From Gallionellales bacterium CG03_land_8_20_14_0_80_55_15 (GTDB lineage: Bacteria > Pseudomonadota > Gammaproteobacteria > Burkholderiales > Gallionellaceae), in contig PEUR01000221.1 of the NCBI GenBank assembly GCA_002780675.1, positions 1 through 15,568 of the forward strand: a stretch of 15,568 bases of DNA, read 5' to 3'. The notes below the pieces were generated by a model. The model was not told the DNA's origin. It worked only from the letters and a program-made list of their open reading frames with translations, and searched no databases. Made by a program: the position numbers and the translations under genes. Positions 7,433 to 15,064 of the stretch are shown here, in pieces. The first letter of the stretch is position 1; each line of letters opens with the position of its first letter.

Positions 7433-7503
7433 GTATCGCATTAACGGGCGGCGAGGTTGTGTGTTATCTTTGTGTCCATTGAATTGTTGATGAAACCTAA
7501 GCC

Positions 7504-8451
7504 ATGAGCCTGTTTTCCTTGATTGCCGCCACGTTGCTGGAATATTTCCAGCCGCTTTTCATGCGTAAACATTTGTGTGGCTGGCTGCCCGGTTACGCCG
7601 ATTTTTTCCGCCATCATTTTAATGCGGGTGAATATGGTCACGGCAAGTTTGCATGGTTGCTGGCAGTCCTGCCGTTAATTTTTTGTCTGGTGTGGTTGTC
7701 TCGCTGGTTGGGCGATAGTCATCCGGTTTTTGCCTGGGCGCTTAATGTGCTGGTGTTATATGCCAGTCTGGGGTTTAGCCAATTCAGCCGGATTCTGGAT
7801 GCGATTCAACGCGCTGTGCAGGGCGGAAAGATGGGCGAGGCACGCGATTTATTGAGCAAGTGGTGCGGCAAATCCTGCCATGAACTGGATGCCGATGAAA
7901 TTGTGCGCCTGGCTGTCGAGCAGGCATTGCTCGCCGCCTTGCAGCATTTGTTTGGCGTGGTGCTGTGGTTCGCCTTGTTTAGCTTATTGGGGTTGGGCGG
8001 GGCAGCGGGCGCGTTAGGGTATTGTTTGGCGATCGGTTTGAGTGCGGGTTGGGCTGGCAAGACTGGCGAGGATGAAATCGGCGCGGAAACATTTGATCGC
8101 TTTGCCCAACTTATGCTGTATTTGCTCGAATGGTTGCCGATACGTCTGACTGCCGCCACCTTCGCCCTTGTCGGTAATTTCGAGGATACGGCTTATTGCT
8201 GGCGATCCCAGGCGGCAACCTGGGCGGACAGGGAAAAGGGCATTTTGTTGGCCAGTGCTGCGGGTGCGCTTGGGGTGCGCCTGGGGTTGCCGCTCATGCT
8301 AGACGGCAAAATGCTGCAAAGACCTGAGCTGGGGATAGGCGGCAAGGCGGAGCTATCCACACTGGGCAACACCACCCGGCTGATATGGCGCACGACGATA
8401 GTATGGCTGTTCGTACTGTTATTATTGGCGCTGGCGGGCTTGCTGGGATAA
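7504..8451 (+). CDS. CobD/CbiB-family inner-membrane protein
   Basis: A 315-residue membrane protein of the CobD/CbiB family, which also contains AmpE-like members. Hydrophobic segments lie near 47-68, 75-92, 142-182 and 297-314. A family-like block, EWLPIRLTAATFALVGNFED (209-228), precedes the cytoplasmic part with CWRSQAATWADREKG. True CobD makes adenosylcobinamide phosphate, but no cobalamin gene is nearby, and this shorter betaproteobacterial group usually sits outside cob clusters; its own function is not established. The ATG at 7504 begins the first hydrophobic stretch (MSLFSLIAATLLEYF); the ribosome site is weak. It is divergent from the DUF2145 unit across a 144-base gap. Confidence 0.75.
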   Translation: MSLFSLIAATLLEYFQPLFMRKHLCGWLPGYADFFRHHFNAGEYGHGKFAWLLAVLPLIFCLVWLSRWLGDSHPVFAWALNVLVLYASLGFSQFSRILDAIQRAVQGGKMGEARDLLSKWCGKSCHELDADEIVRLAVEQALLAALQHLFGVVLWFALFSLLGLGGAAGALGYCLAIGLSAGWAGKTGEDEIGAETFDRFAQLMLYLLEWLPIRLTAATFALVGNFEDTAYCWRSQAATWADREKGILLASAAGALGVRLGLPLMLDGKMLQRPELGIGGKAELSTLGNTTRLIWRTTIVWLFVLLLLALAGLLG

Positions 8452-8453
8452 AA

Positions 8454-8521
8454 ACAGGATTCAGCCCGCAAGGGGGCTTCCCCGTATAGCGTGGCTATCC
8501 AGGTTGTTGTGTACAGGATTC
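8454..8521. repeat. 9-bp direct repeats flanking a structured 50-bp intergenic segment
   Basis: ACAGGATTC occurs at 8454-8462 and again at 8513-8521. The 50 bases between them contain two small inverted repeats: GGGG-GCTT-CCCC (8472-8483) and ATAGC-GTG-GCTAT (8486-8498). This could be the footprint of a tiny inserted element with a target duplication, or chance. No T-run follows, so it is not called a terminator. Confidence 0.35.
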
Positions 8522-8579
8522 GGGATGCTTTGGTGTAATGTAGCCGATGGCACTCTCCTCTTGTCGTACAATACCGCCC

Positions 8580-9560
8580 ATGCATACCCGACACCCCTTT
8601 AGTTCTCTCACCCCCGATGTTGTGCTGGATGCGCTGGAGGGCATCGGACTGCATGGCGATGGTCGTCTGCTGGCACTCAACAGTTATGAAAATCGCGTCT
8701 ATCAGCTGGGCATGGAAGAGGGCTCGCCGCTGATTGCCAAGTTCTATCGCCCCAAACGCTGGTCGAGTGCGGCGATTCTGGAAGAACATGCTTTTGTTGG
8801 TTCATTGGTCGAGCGCGAAATTCCTGTCGTACCCGCCTTGCTGATCGGCGGGCAAACGTTGCACGAATATAACGGTTTTCGTTTCTCGTTGTTCGCCAGA
8901 CACGGTGGTCGTGCGCCTGAGCTGGAACACCGCGACACGCTGGCATGGATGGGGCGTTTTATCGGGCGCATCCATGCTGTCGGCGCGCTTAAAACTTACC
9001 AACATCGTCCCGCGCTGGATATTGAAAGTTTTGGTGTCGAGCCTGCCGGATACCTGCTGGAGCATGATTTCATTCCCGTTGAACTGCTTGAGGTTTATCG
9101 CGGTGTAGTCGCGCAGGCTTTGGACGGCGTGCGGCGCTGTTTTGATCGTGCGGGCGAGGTGAAAACGCTACGTCTGCACGGCGACTGCCATGTTGGCAAC
9201 GTGCTGTGGACCGATGCCGGGCCGCACTTCGTGGATTTCGACGATAGCCGCATGGGTCCCGCAATACAGGATTTATGGATGTTGCTATCCGGCGAGCGCG
9301 CCTGTCAGTCCCGTCAGTTCGGCGACTTGCTGGCGGGCTACGAAGATTTTTATGATTTCAATCCGCGCGAAATGCATCTACTGGAAGCCCTGCGCACCCT
9401 GCGTTTGATTCATTACTCGGCGTGGATCGCCAGGCGTTGGGACGATGCGGCTTTCCCGGTAGCGTTTCCCTGGTTCAACACCCAGCGTTACTGGCAAGAC
9501 CGGATACTTGAATTGCGCGAACAGATCGCGCTGATGGATGAACCCCCTTTGCCTTGCTAA
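8580..9560 (+). CDS. srkA: Stress response Ser/Thr protein kinase SrkA (YihE/RdoA)
   Basis: A 326-residue kinase-fold protein, close to the 328 of E. coli SrkA, which phosphorylates Ser/Thr and protects cells against stress-induced death; its fold resembles choline kinase. Visible features are LNSYENRVYQ near the N-terminus, the Lys-containing strand IAKFYRPKRW, the catalytic loop HGDCHVGN (D202, N207), the metal-binding VDFDD (D219) and a conserved DLWMLLSGE block. The ATG at 8580 is preferred over ATG 8547 because alignment to the family from memory begins with the F-x-x-L-x-P-D segment right after it; neither has a clear ribosome site. DUF1415 follows at once, so the two are probably co-transcribed. 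Confidence 0.92.
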   Translation: MHTRHPFSSLTPDVVLDALEGIGLHGDGRLLALNSYENRVYQLGMEEGSPLIAKFYRPKRWSSAAILEEHAFVGSLVEREIPVVPALLIGGQTLHEYNGFRFSLFARHGGRAPELEHRDTLAWMGRFIGRIHAVGALKTYQHRPALDIESFGVEPAGYLLEHDFIPVELLEVYRGVVAQALDGVRRCFDRAGEVKTLRLHGDCHVGNVLWTDAGPHFVDFDDSRMGPAIQDLWMLLSGERACQSRQFGDLLAGYEDFYDFNPREMHLLEALRTLRLIHYSAWIARRWDDAAFPVAFPWFNTQRYWQDRILELREQIALMDEPPLPC

Positions 9561-9600
9561 ACCCGTTTGCCCACCTTATGTCGCGGAAATGAAAGAAAAA

Positions 9601-10269
9601 ATGACTAACGAGCTTGAAAAAATTACTTTAACTGAAGACCCGGCTTGTCAAACTCGTACCTCTCATCTCGACCTTCCCCCACTTTTGGGGGAAGAGTCAA
9701 GCGAATCGCGGCGTGCGTTGCACGTTTCTGAAACGATCATCGCAGCCACTCGGGATTGGCTGGAAAAAGCCGTTATCGGCCTCAATCTGTGCCCGTTCGC
9801 CAAGGCGGTACACGTCAAGCAGCAGATACGCTATGTGGTCAGTGCGGCCACCACCGAGGAGGCCTTGCTGCTTGATTTGCTGGTCGAGTTGCGCCGTTTG
9901 CAGGACACCGATGCCGACTTGCTCGACACCACTCTATTGATACATCCCTATGTTTTAACTGACTTTTTAGACTATAACGATTTTCTGGATACGGTGGATA
10001 TTGCCGTCGCCGAGCCTGAATTCAATGATGCCTTCCAGGTTGCCAGCCTGCATCCGCGCTATCAGTTTGCCGGTACTCAAGTGGACGACATCGAGAATTA
10101 CACCAACCGTGCGCCTTATCCGACGCTGCATTTGCTGCGCGAAGCCAGCGTGGATCGTGCGGTGGATGCTTTCCCCGACGCGGATCATATTCCCGACACC
10201 AATATCGAGACTTTGCAAAAATTGGGGCACACGGGATGGGAAAAGCTGGGACTCTTTAAAACTGTTTAG
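9601..10269 (+). CDS. DUF1415-family protein with repeat-encoded N-terminal extension
   Basis: A conserved cytoplasmic protein of unknown function. From about residue 45 it matches the DUF1415 pattern: ATRDWLEKAVIGLNLCPFAK, RYVVSAATTEEALL, FLDYNDFLD, HPRYQFAGTQVDDIENYTNRAPYPT and IETLQKLGHTGW. The first 40 residues (MTNELEKITLTEDP then SHLDLPPLLGEESSESRRA) look unlike the family and include an 8-bp hairpin in the DNA at 9673-9694. The start is uncertain: ATG at 9601 is taken, with ATG 9589, ATG 9538 and TTG 9718 as alternatives; the last would give the normal-length protein. It sits directly after srkA and ends by overlapping the stop of yccF on the other strand. Confidence 0.82.
   Translation: MTNELEKITLTEDPACQTRTSHLDLPPLLGEESSESRRALHVSETIIAATRDWLEKAVIGLNLCPFAKAVHVKQQIRYVVSAATTEEALLLDLLVELRRLQDTDADLLDTTLLIHPYVLTDFLDYNDFLDTVDIAVAEPEFNDAFQVASLHPRYQFAGTQVDDIENYTNRAPYPTLHLLREASVDRAVDAFPDADHIPDTNIETLQKLGHTGWEKLGLFKTV
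9673..9694. repeat. Perfect hairpin within the 5' part of the DUF1415 gene
   Basis: CTTCCCCC and GGGGGAAG form a perfect 8-bp stem around ACTTTT. It lies inside the reading frame, in the part with no family similarity, and resembles a small palindromic element read through in frame. Confidence 0.5.
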
Positions 10270-10709
10270 CCAAGCAACGTTTCGGCATTGCGCCGGTGTG
10301 CGGCAGCCGCCACTTCCTTGCTGACGATGGTCATGCCGATCGGGCTGAGGGCAATCCCCGCGAGCTTCAAATGCTGGATGGCGAAGGGGATGCCGATAAT
10401 GCTGATGAAGCATAAGATCGCCGAGGCGAGATGCCCCAGTGCCAGCCAGATGCCCGCGAACAAAAACCAGATGACATTGCCTATCGTCCCCCAACTGCCC
10501 GTGCCGACATCATCGGTTTGCGTCAGGTCTTTGCGGTTGATGGCTTCCTTGCCGAAGGGGAAAAAGGAAAACTGTCCGATCACAAAACAGGCTTTACCCC
10601 ACGGAATACCGATGACGGTGATGAACGCCAATAAGCCGACCAGCCACCAGCCCAGCCCCATCAGCGCGCCGCCCAAAATGAACCACAAAAAATTCCCGAT
10701 ACGGGTCAT
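10266..10709 (-). CDS. yccF: YccF-family inner-membrane protein
   Basis: A 147-residue membrane protein, the same size as E. coli YccF (148). It shows the two-fold YccF repeat: NFLWFILGGALMGLGWW followed by TVIGIPWGKACF, then NVIWFLFAGIWLALGH followed by SIIGIPFAIQHLKLA. About four membrane segments are expected; the molecular role is not established. The ATG at 10709 follows AAAAGGCAAGC; an open frame extending to 10919 overlaps the upstream gene and is rejected. It lies 34 bases after the diguanylate cyclase on the same strand and may be read with it. Its TAA overlaps the stop of the convergent DUF1415 gene. Confidence 0.9.
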   Translation of the reverse strand: MTRIGNFLWFILGGALMGLGWWLVGLLAFITVIGIPWGKACFVIGQFSFFPFGKEAINRKDLTQTDDVGTGSWGTIGNVIWFLFAGIWLALGHLASAILCFISIIGIPFAIQHLKLAGIALSPIGMTIVSKEVAAAAHRRNAETLLG

Positions 10710-10743
10710 GCTTGCCTTTTGCCGAGCGTTTGCTGGCAGGATG

Positions 10744-12024
10744 TTATTGACTCGATTGATTTCGTTGTACTTCCTGATAAAACCGGGAGGTGTTTTTCCC
10801 GCTTTGTTTGGCAAGGTACATCGCTTCATCCGCTTGCTTGACGAGTGCTTCGGTATTCTGGGCATCATCCGGGTAGATGGCAATGCCGATACTCGCGCCC
10901 ACATAACTGGGTTGACCATCCAGGTCGAACGGCGCTGACAGTGCCGTGATGATTTTACGCGCTACCAGCGAGGCGTTCTCGTCGGCTCCGATGTCATTGA
11001 GCACAAAGGTGAATTCATCGCCGCCTACCCGTGCTACCGCATCTGAAGTGCGTATGGTTTGCTTCAGCCTTTTGGAAACGCCCTGCAACAGTAGATCTCC
11101 CGCCGCGTGTCCCAGCGTGTCATTGATCTTCTTGAATCCGTCTAAATCCAGGAACATGGCAGCTACCTTGTATTGATTGCGCTTGGCCAGTGACAGGGAA
11201 TGTTCGAGGTTATCCAGGAATAACGCCCGGTTGGGCAGATCGGTCAGGTAATCGTAGTGAGCCAAGTGCGCTATTTTTTGTTCCGCCTGTTTGCGTTCGG
11301 TCATGTCCCGGACGATACCGATAAAGTAACGCATCCCACCCAAAACCATTTCCGATACGGACAGTTCCATGGGGAATTGTTCACCATTTTTACGGATGGC
11401 GATCACCTCGCATCCACGTATTCCCGATGTCTTGCCATGGTTGGCATGTAAATACTGATAGAGGTAAGCATCAAATTCGGTATGGACAGATTCAGGCATC
11501 AGTATTTTCACGTTTTTGCCTAAAGCCTCTTGTTGCAAATGGCCAAAGATTTGTTCTGCTGCCGGGTTGAATCCCTGAATTTCACCCGTTTCGCTCAGGG
11601 TGATGATGCCATCCATGACGTTGTGGATGATGGATTGCAACTGATTCTGGCTCTTTTCAAGTTCCCCTTTGGTTTGCTTCAGGTTCATGACCATCTGCCA
11701 GAACAATTTAACCTCCGGGCCACTCGCCACTCTTTTACCCGCAAATATTTTGCTCACTTCGTCGGCAATGGAGTCATCGTGTGACAAGTTGTACACGATG
11801 CAGTCCGGATAATGTTTGCCAGCTTGCAAGGCCACGACAGCATCCAGATAGCTTGGAATGCCATGTTGGTTTGCCAACTGGATTCCAGGCGCACTCGGGT
11901 TCGGGTCGGCAATGGCGATCACCTTGACCAGTGTGTCCTCCAGGAACATCTCAAGCAGCGCATGTCCGCCACGTCCTGCGCCGATAATGATTACGGGATG
12001 ACCTGAGACTCTGGGTGTTGTCAT
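10744..12024 (-). CDS. Diguanylate cyclase with N-terminal Rossmann and PAS domains
   Basis: A 426-residue soluble protein with no membrane segment. Residues 9-105 form a Rossmann-like domain: VIIIGAGRGGHALLEMF with a GxGxxG loop at 15-20, then KVIAIADPNP with an acidic D40 at the end of the second strand, as in NAD-binding folds. Residues about 128-240 are a PAS domain (SIIHNVMDGIITLSETGEIQGFN, ending IGIVRDMTERK). Residues 252-418 are GGDEF: LTDLPNRALF, FLDLDGFKKIND, active site GGDEF (334-338) and an RxxD inhibitory site (RTSD, 325-328). It should synthesise c-di-GMP from two GTP with product inhibition; no EAL domain is present. The ATG at 12024 follows AGGA; a longer frame to 12096 lacks a ribosome site. 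The signal read by the Rossmann domain is unknown. Confidence 0.9.
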   Translation of the reverse strand: MTTPRVSGHPVIIIGAGRGGHALLEMFLEDTLVKVIAIADPNPSAPGIQLANQHGIPSYLDAVVALQAGKHYPDCIVYNLSHDDSIADEVSKIFAGKRVASGPEVKLFWQMVMNLKQTKGELEKSQNQLQSIIHNVMDGIITLSETGEIQGFNPAAEQIFGHLQQEALGKNVKILMPESVHTEFDAYLYQYLHANHGKTSGIRGCEVIAIRKNGEQFPMELSVSEMVLGGMRYFIGIVRDMTERKQAEQKIAHLAHYDYLTDLPNRALFLDNLEHSLSLAKRNQYKVAAMFLDLDGFKKINDTLGHAAGDLLLQGVSKRLKQTIRTSDAVARVGGDEFTFVLNDIGADENASLVARKIITALSAPFDLDGQPSYVGASIGIAIYPDDAQNTEALVKQADEAMYLAKQSGKNTSRFYQEVQRNQSSQ

Positions 12025-12181
12025 GTTTGTTCCTGAGTGAGTGGTGGGTTGATTCGGGTGTGATTCTGACACATTTTCAGAGTAGGGTTTTAACAAATTG
12101 CCGGGTCATTTTGTCAGTCGGAAAACTTCACCATTTTTTGATTTTAGTGGAATGGCGGCCAGGACTCTACCCTCCGTGTCA

Positions 12182-13075
12182 TTAAGCCTTGTTGGCGGCG
12201 ATCTGCTGGAACAGTTCCAGTCGTCTGGCGTTAATTTTGCCAGTGGCAACCGCTGTCAGTAGTGCGCAGCCGGGCTCATGCAGGTGATGGCAGTCGCGGA
12301 AGCGGCATAGTCCGAGGTAGGGTGCGAACTCGACGAAGCCTTGTTCGATGCCGCCCAGGCTTAGGTGGTGCAGGCCGAACGCCTGCACGCCGGGGCAGTC
12401 TATCAGTTCGCTGCTGTCGTCGAGCCAATACAGTTTGGCGTGGGTGGTGGTGTGTTTGCCGGAATCGAGCACGGTGGAGATTTCCCGCGTGGCGGCTTGT
12501 GCATCCGGCAGCAGGGCGTTGATTAAGGTGGATTTGCCCATGCCGCTTTGTCCGACCAGCACGCTACGGTGGCCGGCAAGATAGGGGCGCAGGGTTTCCG
12601 CATTTTCGTGCGCGCTGAGTTCCACCACGCGGTAGCCGATGGCGCGATAGGGCGCGAGTATTTTCCGCGCGGCGGCAGCGGCCTCCACCAGGTCGCACTT
12701 GTTCAGCACGATCAGCGCGTCCAGATTTTGCTCAAAGGCGGCGATCAGGCAGCGGGTCAGCACTTCATCGCTGAAGGACGGTTCGGCTGCGACCACGACG
12801 ATGATCTGGCTGACATTGGCTGCGATCAGTTTGGAGCGAAAGGCATCCGAGCGGTGCAGCAAAGAGGTGCGCTGCGTGATGCGTTCGATCACCCCCTGAT
12901 GGTCGCCGGTGCGTTTGACTTCGACCCCGTCGCCGCACACCGCGTCACTTTTTTTGCCGCGCGTCAGGCAAGGCAGCAGACCGCCATCCCTCAGGCGCAC
13001 CAGATACTGACGACCGAAGGCTGCGACGATGCGACCCGGCAGGATGGCATTCAAAACAGGAACAGCGGCGTTCAA
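12182..13075 (-). CDS. rsgA: Ribosome small-subunit-dependent GTPase RsgA
   Basis: A 297-residue circularly permuted GTPase that acts in late maturation of the 30S subunit. An N-terminal OB-fold (GRIVAAFGRQYLVRL onwards) is followed by the permuted order G4 NKCD (125-128), G1 GQSGMGKST (175-183) and G3 DCPG (226-229), then a zinc motif with C257, C262, H264 and C270. The start is taken as TTG at 13075, whose TTGA overlaps the stop of phhB by four bases; this gives the expected length and the OB-fold near residue 15. No ATG lies in a suitable position, and the longer open frame to 13285 runs through phhB. It is the last gene of the M48–cytochrome–phhB–rsgA operon. Confidence 0.94.
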   Translation of the reverse strand: MNAAVPVLNAILPGRIVAAFGRQYLVRLRDGGLLPCLTRGKKSDAVCGDGVEVKRTGDHQGVIERITQRTSLLHRSDAFRSKLIAANVSQIIVVVAAEPSFSDEVLTRCLIAAFEQNLDALIVLNKCDLVEAAAAARKILAPYRAIGYRVVELSAHENAETLRPYLAGHRSVLVGQSGMGKSTLINALLPDAQAATREISTVLDSGKHTTTHAKLYWLDDSSELIDCPGVQAFGLHHLSLGGIEQGFVEFAPYLGLCRFRDCHHLHEPGCALLTAVATGKINARRLELFQQIAANKA

Positions 13076-13410
13076 GGTTTGAACAGTGCGTCCACTTTGG
13101 CGGCGCAGATGAAGTCGTTTTCGGATAAGCCGCCGATGGCGTGGGTGCTGTACGCCACGCGGCAACTGTTGTAGCTGACAGCCAGATCGGGATGATGGTC
13201 TTCGCGGTGCGTCATCCACGCCACGGCGTTGACGAAGGCGATGGTCTGGTAATAATTCTTGAACGGATAAGTCTTGCTGATGCAAGCGCCCTCTTGTTGC
13301 CAGCCGGGCAGTTGTGTCAGCAATTCGTTGATTTCATGCGGCGCCAGCGGCGGCACGCCGCCTTCACAGGGTTTGCATTGCTGGTTGCCGAGGTCGCAGA
13401 CGATTGCCAT
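13072..13410 (-). CDS. phhB: Pterin-4a-carbinolamine dehydratase
   Basis: A 112-residue enzyme that dehydrates 4a-hydroxytetrahydropterin, recycling the pterin cofactor of aromatic amino-acid hydroxylases. The family core is plain: TIAFVNAVAW, the active-site THREDHHPDL with tandem His, a tyrosine strand (VSYNSCRVAYSTH) and the GGLSENDFICAAKVD ending. The N-terminus carries three cysteines (C5, C12, C15), including CKPC, as seen in many proteobacterial members. The ATG at 13410 has AGGAG just upstream. It starts 9 bases after the cytochrome gene and overlaps rsgA by four bases. No phenylalanine hydroxylase is in the window, so a role in another pterin pathway is possible. Confidence 0.93.
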   Translation of the reverse strand: MAIVCDLGNQQCKPCEGGVPPLAPHEINELLTQLPGWQQEGACISKTYPFKNYYQTIAFVNAVAWMTHREDHHPDLAVSYNSCRVAYSTHAIGGLSENDFICAAKVDALFKP

Positions 13411-13419
13411 GAGGTTCTC

Positions 13420-13725
13420 CTATTGCAGCTTGTAATAGCGGTTGAGATAGGCACCGAGATGCTGTTCTTCCTGTGCCGTCAGGTGTGCGCCCACGTTGCC
13501 GCTACAGAAACGGATTTGCTCGATCAGCTCATTCGCGTTATGTACCTTGCGGTCCGCGCGGGTAAAAATCGCGCTGCCATCGCCGCCCAGCATCGCCGCG
13601 TGGCAACTATTGCATTTGTATTGCTTAAACAATTTCTCTCCCGCCTGCGCGTTGCCAGCAGGGAAGGGGGTGGCAAAAGCCGCGTTGGCAAGTCCGAGTA
13701 ACAGCAGGGCGTTAAGCAATTTCAT
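13420..13725 (-). CDS. Small periplasmic class I c-type cytochrome without a distal Met
   Basis: A 101-residue monohaem cytochrome. A signal peptide ends at AFA (residue 18), and the haem motif CNSCH (C38, C41, H42) follows a KLFKQYK helix. The C-terminal helix is EEQHLGAYLNRYYKL. The only Met apart from the start is M45, three residues after the haem His and too close to be a normal axial ligand; the usual Met region instead reads RFCSGNVGAHL, with an extra cysteine C74. Similar Met-less proteins are familiar in Betaproteobacteria. The ATG at 13725 follows AAGGAAATCC. It lies 10 bases after the M48 stop and 9 before phhB. Its redox partner is unknown. Confidence 0.88.
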   Translation of the reverse strand: MKLLNALLLLGLANAAFATPFPAGNAQAGEKLFKQYKCNSCHAAMLGGDGSAIFTRADRKVHNANELIEQIRFCSGNVGAHLTAQEEQHLGAYLNRYYKLQ

Positions 13726-13735
13726 CGGGATTTCC

Positions 13736-14980
13736 TTATTGGGCTTGTAAATGGGCGATGCGCAGCGCAGCGGGCGGATGCGAATCGTAAAACCTGGAAT
13801 ACAGTGGATCGGGGGTCAGGGTCGCTGCATTGTCCTGGTACATCTTGACCAGCGCGTTCACCAGATCGTTTGCAGCGGTCTGTTCTGCGGCGTAGGCATC
13901 TGCCTCGAACTCATGTTTGCGTGAATACGCCGCCATGAGCGGGCTTAATAAAAAACTGAATACCGGCATCACCATGAAAAATAGCAGCAGCGCCAGCGCG
14001 GTGCTGGGCGTGGTAACCCCCAGTCCGTGATAGAACCAGTCGGTTTGCATCAGCATACCCAGCAGCCACAGGAATGCCAGGCTCAGGGCAAAAGTCAGCA
14101 CGATGCGTTTGACGACATGGCGATGTTTGAAGTGGCCGAGTTCGTGCGCCAGCACCGCCTCGATTTCCTCGATGTTGAGGCGGCTCAACAGGGTGTCGAA
14201 GAACACGATGCGCTTTGTCCTGCCGAAGCCCGTGAAGTAGGCGTTACCGTGCGCGCTGCGGCGGCTGCCGTCCATGACGAACAGGCCGCTGGCAGTGAAC
14301 CCGCAACGGGCGAGCAAAGCCTCGATGCGCGCTTTCATCGCCTCGTCCTGCAAGGGGATGAATTTGTTGAACAGCGGCGCGATGAAAGTTGGATAAATGA
14401 ATAAAATCAATAGGTTAAATGTTATCCATACGCCCCACACATACAGCCACCAGTAGCTGCCCATGCGTTCCATCAGCCACAACACGCCGAACAAAAGCGG
14501 CAGGCCGAGTACCGCACCGACCAGCAGCCCCTTGAACATGTCCATCAGGTACAGCTTCAGGGTTATATGGTTGAAGCCGAAGCGCGCTTCAATATAGAAG
14601 GTGCGGTACAGATTGAACGGAGTTTCCAGCAAGGAGGAGAGCAGCAGCACCGTCACCAGCGTGGCGACCCCTTGTGCGAGAGAGGAATCGAAGCTGCCCC
14701 GAAACTGGTCGGCCACCCACTGGATACCGCCCGCCAGCGTAAAACCCAGCAACAGCAAGGCATCGAACACGATGCCCAGCATGGCGGAACGCGTCTTGGC
14801 GGTCGTGTAATCTGCCGCTTTCTGGTGATCGCTCAACTGGATTTGTTCGCGGAAGGCGGCGGGTACGGCGGCGCGGTGCGCGGCGATATGCGCCAGATGG
14901 CGGCGCGCCAGCCACAGCCTGACGAGGGAGCTGAGCGCGAGTGCCGCGATGAAGATAAGGGTGAAATGCGTGGCTGTCAT
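13736..14980 (-). CDS. M48-family (Ste24-like) integral membrane zinc metalloprotease
   Basis: A 414-residue multi-pass membrane protease of peptidase family M48A, related to eukaryotic CaaX protease Ste24; bacterial members are thought to act in membrane-protein quality control. The zinc site is HELGH (H279, E280, H283) with the third ligand E357 in HEFEADAYA. Hydrophobic segments lie at about 5-25, 65-90, 103-122, 150-170, 178-202, 292-312 and 325-350. An N-terminal domain (about 120-146, ETPFNLYRTFYIEARFGFN) is typical of the M48A type. ATG at 14980 is chosen over an in-frame TTG at 15028, which lies before the natural hydrophobic start. It is the first gene of the minus-strand operon and divergent from orn. 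Confidence 0.94.
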   Translation of the reverse strand: MTATHFTLIFIAALALSSLVRLWLARRHLAHIAAHRAAVPAAFREQIQLSDHQKAADYTTAKTRSAMLGIVFDALLLLGFTLAGGIQWVADQFRGSFDSSLAQGVATLVTVLLLSSLLETPFNLYRTFYIEARFGFNHITLKLYLMDMFKGLLVGAVLGLPLLFGVLWLMERMGSYWWLYVWGVWITFNLLILFIYPTFIAPLFNKFIPLQDEAMKARIEALLARCGFTASGLFVMDGSRRSAHGNAYFTGFGRTKRIVFFDTLLSRLNIEEIEAVLAHELGHFKHRHVVKRIVLTFALSLAFLWLLGMLMQTDWFYHGLGVTTPSTALALLLFFMVMPVFSFLLSPLMAAYSRKHEFEADAYAAEQTAANDLVNALVKMYQDNAATLTPDPLYSRFYDSHPPAALRIAHLQAQ

Positions 14981-15064
14981 GCGAGTCTTAATGTTTTGGT
15001 GGTGGTCGGAAGTGGGGTTGTGACACAATGCGCACTTTATCGTTCATAGAGGAGCGCGCGAATT

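Noticed and set aside
8463..8483. Terminator after the CobD-like gene
   Set aside because: Small GC stems exist but there is no T-run, so intrinsic termination is not supported.
10288..10938. 216-codon plus-strand open frame over yccF and the cyclase 3' end
   Set aside because: Antisense of two genes with clear family motifs; no domain of its own.
12025..12181. Promoter or small gene in the gap upstream of the diguanylate cyclase
   Set aside because: CTGACA with a 17-base spacer to GTTAAA on the minus strand is a weak match; no convincing ORF or RNA hairpin was seen.
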